From Brachypodium distachyon (Eukaryota > Streptophyta > Magnoliopsida > Poales > Poaceae), in the NCBI RefSeq assembly GCF_000005505.3, contig NC_016133.3, forward strand, positions 43,055,237-43,119,236: DNA of 64,000 nt, read 5' to 3'. Shown one piece after another: positions 56,968 to 64,000 of this stretch. A program made the position numbers and the translations under genes. Positions within the stretch are counted from its first letter, which is position 1; every line of letters starts with the position of its first letter. A model generated the notes under the pieces. The model did not search any database and was not told where the DNA came from. It saw only the letters and a program-made list of their open reading frames with translations.

Positions 56968-59961
56968 CTAATGTGTGCCCATCGTTGGGAGATGGCTGCC
57001 TTTGTTAGCTTCCTCAGCAGGCGCTGTTTGCGGAGAGTCGCTGTCCAATGACTCCGAGGTCCCAGTTCTGCGGTCCCAGCTTGACCGCCTCGAATGCGTG
57101 CCAGCTTGGCCTTCCACGAGCTCAGGTTGAAGATCGTCATCTCCGCTTACATCTGGGGATGCATGGGTTAACCTGCCCTCTTTCTCATCCATGGAGCCAC
57201 CGAGACCAACTTCCAGGTCTCCAATATGAGCTGCCGTCCTCGGCTCATCCCAAGATCCTGGCTTCCTGCCCATTTCAAGATCTCCAACGGGCTTGCCCAT
57301 GTTCGGGCTCATGAAACCCCTGGATGACGACCGTGCTTCTTGTACCCCTTGTTCTACCGTGACCCTTGCACGGAAATTGTTCTTTGAGGGAGGAATACGG
57401 CTGGAGAATATCTCTAGAATGTTGCTCAGAACACCTCTGTTATACGGGTTTGTGCGACGATCGTAGCGGTACCTGAAATTTTCGTATGTTGTCTGCAAAA
57501 GAAAATGGGTACATAATTAGCTACTGAGTTGCAAGTGCTGCGATTAGGAGATGCCAAGGTGGCGATTGAAATGAACTAATGGCTACCTGGTTAGTGCTCA
57601 TGAGATAGAAATGGAAGACTGACAGACCACCGACAAACCATACACAAAGAAAACAGTAAATAATCAGAACAATTGAAGCTGGTGTCTTCAACATTGCCTT
57701 CCAAATTGACAACTGCTCGGCTTCTCTAATCTTGATTATGTACACCCAACAGAAGGCAAATACATAGAGGCAGATTAATGTGGTGGAGAATACAAACATG
57801 TAGAAGAACCGATAATTGCGCTGCACCAAATATATGCTTATGATTAGGACAAGCTGATATTAAAGATAAGTCAATGGAACTCCTATAATGAAAAATGTCT
57901 GCACAAAGTGCAACTGCAAGGTGCTTAGAAAAAGAATAAAGAACGGCTAGAAAACACCAACCGTACCTGTCCTATGCATTGGCCAACCCATGGGCAGTGA
58001 TGATCAAACCGTTCCACACAGTTATTGCAAATAGAACAGTGTGAACATCGGGGAGGCCGGTACAGCAAGCAGGTGTCGCAGTATTTAACCTTCACACTGA
58101 TTCCATTTACAATGACATCCTTTGTCCGAGGCAAACGGAATTGCTGGGGTGTCTGCCCTCTACTATAATTGCTCCCATCAACGCTTTCAGGTTCAGGAGG
58201 ATAAGTATTTCGAGGTATTATACCAGGGTCTCTACCAGATGTAAGAAGAAGTAGGATCAAATCCTAGGAAAGGAAAAAGAAGAGCAGTTATGCTTAAATT
58301 TCCCCAAAAAATGCATCCCCTATGAAATGCATGCAATTTTACAGGGAGAAGTAATGGCCAAGAATTTTGCTTCTGGTCATAAGAGGTAAGAAATAAAGTA
58401 GTTATTGTAGTAGTATGCTTACATAAATGGTGAAGACAACTACCACTACCATCACTGAGATACCCCAATGATTAGGAAAGTCATTCATGAGGTGTCTGGC
58501 AACAAACACACAGAACACGAGCACAGGTGCAACAATGAGGGACATAGTGAGAAATAAGGATCTAGCATCAGGCCCAAATATAAACCTCCCTTGCAAGAAG
58601 AATTTCTGCAAAATGCAAACACATATAGATATCATAAAAAAATCAGTAATAAAGTTAGGAGAAATCATAACAAACATGAAATGCCTATAATATAAACATT
58701 CAGACAAGTCAAATAGCAACATAAGCTCTCCTGTGAAGCCCTGCAAGCTGCAGGCAGTTAGTAGTTTGGAGGAGATGAAGCTTATATGTGCTTTAAGTTG
58801 AACCATACCAAAACAGGACCTGGTGATTGGCATCTCAAGAGGCCACTTAGCTATCATAAATGCATAAGCTAAAGAAGTGTGTATCTTTCACAGATGATCA
58901 TTCCAGATCGTACTCATATCAACTGGACAGACATAACATTACCATGCTAAGTGTACAGAAGAGAGAACAGAATGGAACCTATCTCGGGCTCCGGAGCCCT
59001 ATGCCAAAGCTCATGAAAATATGAACACGGAGACAATCCATACTATCTAAGAGCTAGCTAGAATAATTGTCGGTCAACTCAATCACGAATTATGCCAAGG
59101 CAAACAAAAGTATCACAATACAGAAACAAAAATGCTAGGTACTGACAGAGTTGAAACTCAGGAAACGATAAACTACCCAAGCTGTCCGAAGTTATCAATG
59201 TAGTATAATACTCCCTCCGTTCCTAAATACTTGTCGTGGTTTTAGTGCAAATTTGTACTAAAACCACAACAAGTATTTAGGAACGGAGGGAGTATTTAGT
59301 AACCGCAAAAGAACTTGTCGTTGTAGGTGTATTTGTGACATCTTTACAGTTTACACGTATAACTCCTTACTCCACCAAGTTGCATTTCGACACACGTGTA
59401 CTAAATGAAATCATTTCCAGCTAAAGCATAGGTATCCTGATCCTCAGTTCCTCACATATATATCATAAATGAGACTACGGGTTCATCTTAGAGACATAGA
59501 CCAATCATCAAAATGGTGGACCAAAAAACTCCAAGTGAACTCTATTGATTGCCCTGCCCCTGCTCGAAACAAGACATATGTATCACTCGAATCTATCCAA
59601 ATGAGCCACAGGCATATTCAAGTACAGCTTACACAATAGCTGTCCAATAATGATGATTTATTAACGGCCCAATTCACCTAGTCGACTGATCCCCCGACCA
59701 ATTCCAGTGCAGGTAAACATTAGCCACGCTTGGAACAAAAGTAAATTCAGTTTCGCCGATACACCTAACCGAGTAGCATATAGCTTATTCCACATGGGGG
59801 GTATCCAGAACCAAAATCCCCCGTACGGCGAGAGACAGGATGCACAGACAGGGGAGCAGAAAGAGAGAGCTTACGTTGTTTCCGCGCCAAACCTGGTAAA
59901 CCCTAGGCTGCTCGGCGTCGCGGCCGCCGCCATCGGAGCGAGAGGGCCGTGGCACGTACAT
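56968..59961 (-). CDS. DHHC-type protein S-acyltransferase
   Basis: Integral membrane palmitoyltransferase that attaches fatty acids to cysteines of target proteins, probably at Golgi, endosome or plasma membrane. Exons on the minus strand: 59961-59875, 58605-58423, 58263-57967, 57820-57587 and 57492-56968, 1326 nt, 441 residues. Four transmembrane helices are visible (about 45-69, 78-100, 194-217 and 236-262). The cysteine-rich domain ([22 protein letters not shown]) is followed by the catalytic DHHC at residues 177-180 in [13 protein letters not shown]. After helix 4 come the TTYE motif (268-271) and NPYNRG. The long C-terminal tail is polar and probably disordered. The leading region ([25 protein letters not shown]) is typical of the plant PAT group with [10 protein letters not shown]. 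The start is the first ATG of the exon; upstream DNA is a GC-rich leader (about 59962-60280). Confidence 0.94.
59209..59294. mobile_element. Stowaway MITE, near-perfect hairpin (copy 2), in DHHC intron 1
   Basis: An 82-bp element at 59211-59292 with TA on both sides. The ends CTCCCTCCGTTCCTAAATACTTGTCG and AAGTATTTAGGAACGGAGGGAG pair fully, and the loop lies around GTGCAAATTTGTAC. Same family as 53925-54007. Confidence 0.92.
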
Positions 59962-60968
59962 CCCCGCGCCGCAGAGGCAGCAAAGCAAACCCTAGGGGAA
60001 CCTCCCCCGCCTCGTCCTCTACGGTGGATGGCTCGCTCACCCCACGCACGCACGCGCCCAGCCCGCCTCCTCCTCCTCTCCCCGCGGAGAAGACGTCCCA
60101 GGCCGCGCCGCCGAGGTTCCCTTCCCCCGGCGAAGGAAAAGGGGCCGCTGCAGCTGCGGCGGCGTGGACGAGGCGCGGAAGGTGGGAGGGGGCAAAGAAG
60201 GTCTTCGGGCTCGCGCTCGGTCAGGGCGGACGACGGGGACGGGGAAGTGGTCGCGTGTCCGCGTCTGACTGGCCGCCAGCGTTGATGTCCAGTCAAGACG
60301 TATCACCTGGGCCGGCTTCTGCACCCTGGCCCATGAATTCCACTCGTATTGGGCCTATCAATTTGCACATTTTCTATATCGAAGGGAAAAGAATGCTTAT
60401 CATTAGGGTTCTATCTACTCTCAAAAAAAAAAATTAGGGTTCTATCTACTAATCTTGGTCAAGCAATCATAATCTTGGTCAAGCAATCATGCTCATGCAC
60501 TAACCAACGCAACTAAAAGACCAATTTGATGAAAATGGCAGACAATTACGCTTCAAACACTCTTGGCGAAGAAAACTCTTGAGATGTTGGCGATAAGTTT
60601 CAAAAGTAAAAGCTCGCATAGAAGATGCAAAATATATATTACAGAAAAAGAACATGACACCACAATGGATCTACCGTCTGACAACTCACCGCACAATTTA
60701 TTCTTGCTCAGAGCACACTCAAATGTGGACAACTGACCTCATTTTGGCAAATACAGCACATAAAAAGTTCAAGCAAGACGCATAATATTCTAGGTCGATA
60801 CAACTGAGAATAGATGAAAACATCCCATAACAATAGCTTAATTTATACCACGGAATATCGTATCTCCTACAGGATTAATACTGGCAGTGCCTCGCAGGCC
60901 AATCAGTTTCACTTGTGGACTCATCATCGCCTTCACGTTGATAGTTCGGGTTGGCCTCTTCCTTGACC

Positions 60969-63784
60969 TTACTGTTGATTATAGCGGTCAGGTGCATTGC
61001 CGTAGAAACGGCCGCCATGACTTTCGTGAGGGGGCGTGTTGCCACCTTGGTATCCAGGGTTGCTGCCAGGGTGTGCAGGGCCAGGGCCACCTTGGTATCC
61101 AGGAGGCCCGCCTTGGTTACCAGAACCCTGGTACCCAGGAGGTCCGCCTTGGTTACCCTGATACCCAGGAGGTCCGCCTTGGTTACCCTGATACCCAGAA
61201 GGTCCACCCTGGTAGCCAGGAGCACCGCTTTGCTGATAGTTTTGTGCACCACCAGGTGCATAGCCCGGCTGACTTCCCTGTGTGTACCCTGCCTGCGGGT
61301 TTGGCATGTGGGGTGAACCGCCTGGTGTGTAAGCTGCCTGTGGGTTCTGCATGTGAGATTGATAATGCGGTGGACCCCCAGCCGTATGCAGTGGAGGCGG
61401 TGGTGGAGGCATGCCTCTGTTCTGGCCCGGTGGTGGTGGAGGGCTGTTGAAGCCCTGGCCAGGTGGTGGTGGAGGGCTGTTGAAGCCCTGGCCAGGTGGT
61501 GGTGGAGGGCTGTTGAAGCCCTGGCCAGGAGGTGGTGGAGGGCTGTTGAAGCTCCCAGGAGGTGGGGGGGGGCCTGGGGGACTGTTAAAGCCCCCAGGAG
61601 GTGCATCTCTGTTCTGGAAGTTCTGCTGATTCTCTCTTCTCCTCTCAAAGTTCCTTGACCTGTCAAAGTTGCGGGGCCGATCAGTGCGCCGAGACCTTTC
61701 ATTGGCACGGGCATTGTTCCTGACCCACTCCTCGTGGTATTTAGGGTCATAAGGAACAGCTTCCCCATTTATAAAGGGCTCCCCTGAAACAGAAGGCAGC
61801 AAGTGCTTAGAAGATTTCTTCACCAATTCCAGTCACATAAATGCATATGCTTTCTACAATGATAAATATGCCCAAACTCGACATGATTAATTTAGTTCCA
61901 ACACAGGTGCACATAAAAGAACGGAGATTAATCCCCCAAACATCATCTGGTGTTGCTTAAAACTTGCATGCTAGTTAGTTAATTAAACAGTGATGAGTTA
62001 CAGCATACAGATAATGCAAAGAAACTGCCATCTTACATGCTATGTCAATCCATATCAAGTTCGGAAGGGCATCTTGCTAAAAAAAATGGTGGATTCACGC
62101 ACAGAACACACATATGGCAGTGTGAAAATAATAATTTGAGTAGATTAGACAAATCCCAAAGGTTCGGACTCTGGCTGACACTTCTTACATTCAACATGGA
62201 GTCTTAATCATTTGTATTTGACCAATATATGTTAAGGCAGGCTGCTTGCATAACATTGTGTTGCACAAAAAGAACATACAGATCTGAATTTCTCAGTCTA
62301 CAAATACTATGATAATAATATTGAGATCAGAAGGGAAGGGAACAAGCAACACATATTGCCATCGAGGAAAGCAAGAAAAAGGGCAATCGATCAGAAAGGT
62401 CAGAAAAGGCAAGAAAAATGTGATGGCCCATAACTAATTAGAAGGTCAGCACAATCATCAGTGATAGGAAAAGAGTGAATAATATTATTAATATAGAGAC
62501 ATGTGTCATAATTACCTCCATAGTCCTTGTTTCTTACATCCAAGTATGAGTCTGGGAGGACCCAGCGGACCTTGGGCAACTCTGCAAATGATTAAGAGGC
62601 ATAAGGTCCAAGCAAGAATATATTAAACTTAGTGTATAAAGTACTAATACCTTTGAGTTTGTAAGAGAGTTCCTCAGATACAAGGGCACCAAAAGCAAAG
62701 TAGTGACGAGTTGACACCGAGTATATCTTCTGCTTAGCCTCTTCCTCACTGGAACATTAAAAATTGATTACATCTGACAAGGTACATAAATCTGAACAAA
62801 GAAAATGGAGGCAAACATTGCATGCTTATCAGCCAAAAAAAATTCCTGCTAAGATCATAACTACCTCGCATAAAACTCAACCTGAATTTCAGATGAAGGT
62901 AATGGGAAACCATATATTCATAATATAACAAAGATCAAACAAAATAACAAAGCACAAGTGTTGCACCCAAATAAATATGAAAAGCAGACAGTCTAAAATC
63001 AGAGAAAACAATTAACACAATGAGAGATCAGTTCCAACTTCCAAATTACACTAGAAAAATAAGTGCAATAACACGCTATGTTCCTAGCTTTACTTATGCC
63101 AGTGGTAAAAACATCAACCAAGCAGAGCACCGCCTTTTCACATAAGCACACAAACTCACACCAGACAGAAAACATAACAGCGTAATCACATTTGATACAA
63201 GATTAAAACCCAAAATTCTAACAGAAAGAAATGGACCCGATAAATTAAGCCCTTATAGTCAGATTACTGATACCAAGAATTCATTCAGATCTAAACAATA
63301 ACCCGTTAAACTACCAATTTCTACAAATCTAAATACTAGTGGGTGAATCGAGGCACCGACCGAAATGGCCCAGCATAAATATATCCAGCGAGAGCGTGGT
63401 ATACCTTCCGACGATCTGGGCGAGGGTCTTGATGTAGCTATCGATGATCTCGTCGCGCGTGATTTCGGGGTTGGAGGCGTCGCCGGGGGGCGGCTCCATG
63501 ACGACGAGCCAGTGCTCGAAGTCGCACCCGTCGAGGAGGATCGTCTCCTTGGGTGGGCGGTTGCTCCAGTTGGGCGAGGAGTCCCGCAGCGAGGACGTCG
63601 CCGGCTGCGTCGCGAAGCACCTGACCGCCGCCCCGCGCGCCGCCGCCGCCGGGATGGTGGAGGCCGCGGCGGCCGGGAGGAGGGTCGCGGCGGCGGCGAG
63701 CGGGCGGAGGAGGACGAAGCGGGAGGCCGCGGCCGGGAGCGGCGACAGGCGGGAGAGGAGGACGGCGCGCGCCGCCATCGCCAT
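60969..63784 (-). CDS. MORF8: Multiple organellar RNA editing factor 8-like (MORF8/RIP1)
   Basis: Accessory factor for C-to-U RNA editing in mitochondria and chloroplasts; it binds PPR editing proteins. Exons on the minus strand: 63784-63405, 62748-62651, 62581-62516 and 61783-60969, 1359 nt, 452 residues. An Ala/Arg-rich transit peptide covers about residues 1-55. The MORF box follows ([90 protein letters not shown]) and is complete. The C-terminal half is low-complexity, with four [10 protein letters not shown] units and then [10 protein letters not shown] units, as in MORF8. The start is the first ATG of an ATG-GCG-ATG pair (63784 and 63778). All splice sites are GT-AG. Confidence 0.95.
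61080..61215. repeat. Minisatellite coding [10 protein letters not shown] units in MORF8
   Basis: About four tandem copies of a 30-36 bp unit read on the plus strand as CCAGGAGGTCCGCCTTGGTTACC, in frame with the MORF8 tail. Changes in unit number would alter protein length without shifting the frame. Confidence 0.85.
61430..61570. repeat. Minisatellite coding [11 protein letters not shown] units in MORF8
   Basis: Four tandem copies of a 33-bp unit containing GGTGGAGGGCTGTTGAAGCC on the plus strand, with very few differences among the first three. High identity among units suggests recent expansion or gene conversion. Confidence 0.88.
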
Positions 63785-64000
63785 GGCAGGGCAAGGCAGT
63801 GTCAAAACCCTAGTAGCTGGAGATGAGGTCGAGACGGAGGGGAAAGATGAGATAAGGGTTTAAGCCGCAAAGAGTGGGGAGTTTGTTTATAGGGAATGAC
63901 TTTGGTATCTTGCGGGCTTGGGCCTGGGCTTTCGTTTCTGCGGTGCAGTTAGTTTGCTCTATTTTATTTCCTCTAAGAAAAGGATAAATTGCTCCTTTTG
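63785..64000 (-). promoter_or_regulatory. 5' leader and proximal promoter of MORF8
   Basis: Contains the minus-strand leader with an AAACCCTTATC-like stretch and a CTAGGGTTTT motif immediately upstream of the start. Such telo-box-like AAACCCTA motifs are common near the 5' ends of plant genes for organelle and translation functions. No clear TATA box. Confidence 0.4.

Noticed and set aside
59949..60437. 162-codon plus-strand frame over the DHHC leader
   Set aside because: It lies in the GC-rich leader of the minus-strand gene and has low-complexity composition.
61353..61658. Trp/Gly-rich plus-strand frame
   Set aside because: It is the antisense reading of the MORF8 Pro-rich repeats.
1..64000. 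tRNA, rRNA, CRISPR arrays or bacterial-type operons
   Set aside because: No sequence resembling these was noticed by eye; all supported genes are spliced plant nuclear genes. A covariance-model scan was not possible.

Overview
The window looks like nuclear DNA of a grass, most likely a Pooideae species and possibly Brachypodium. Genes have GT-AG introns and GC-rich exons with codon bias towards G/C. Stowaway MITEs carry the CTCCCTCCGTTCC ends common in Pooideae. The sugar-transporter gene matches rice SWEET11 (Xa13/Os8N3, rice chromosome 8), which suggests a segment collinear with rice chromosome 8. The species call is inference.

Layout, left to right. (1) 467-1300, minus: 5' end of a p24 cargo-receptor gene that runs off the left edge. 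(2) 1.3-6.3 kb: gene-free, with a decayed MITE and tandem repeats. (3) 6533-9009, plus: a four-ACT-domain ACR protein in seven exons, one intron being GC-AG. (4) 9.0-29.4 kb: a block of transposons: a Stowaway MITE, a 306-bp element with 10-bp target-site duplications (TSDs), two 5'-truncated LINEs with clear TSDs, a non-autonomous CACTA-like element (13183-15049), a Mutator-like element with a 9-bp TSD (15806-16658) and a 9.7-kb CACTA element (16673-26415, TSD TTA). The large CACTA carries a decayed TNP2 transposase and a second gene ending in a Ulp1-type cysteine protease domain. (5) 29.4-41.6 kb: a segmental tandem array holding two intact 364-residue ARM/TOG-like genes and a third, truncated copy of their promoter and 5' UTR. 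That third copy is joined to the next gene. (6) 41738-44363, plus: the SNARE USE1. (7) 45445-47322, minus: SWEET11-type sugar transporter, convergent with USE1. (8) 47.6-56.9 kb: about 9 kb without a recognisable gene. (9) 56968-59961, minus: DHHC protein S-acyltransferase. (10) 60969-63784, minus: MORF8/RIP1-type organellar RNA-editing factor.

The host genes are unrelated housekeeping or transport functions: ER-Golgi trafficking (p24, USE1), amino-acid sensing-type ACT protein, palmitoylation, sugar export and organellar RNA editing. They do not form one pathway. The most unusual parts are the CACTA element, whose terminal-type repeat array reappears inside it upstream of its second gene, and the duplicated ARM/TOG block that appears to have given USE1 a new upstream region. 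Exon borders were set by hand from splice sites and reading phase; for each complete host gene the exon lengths sum to a whole number of codons.
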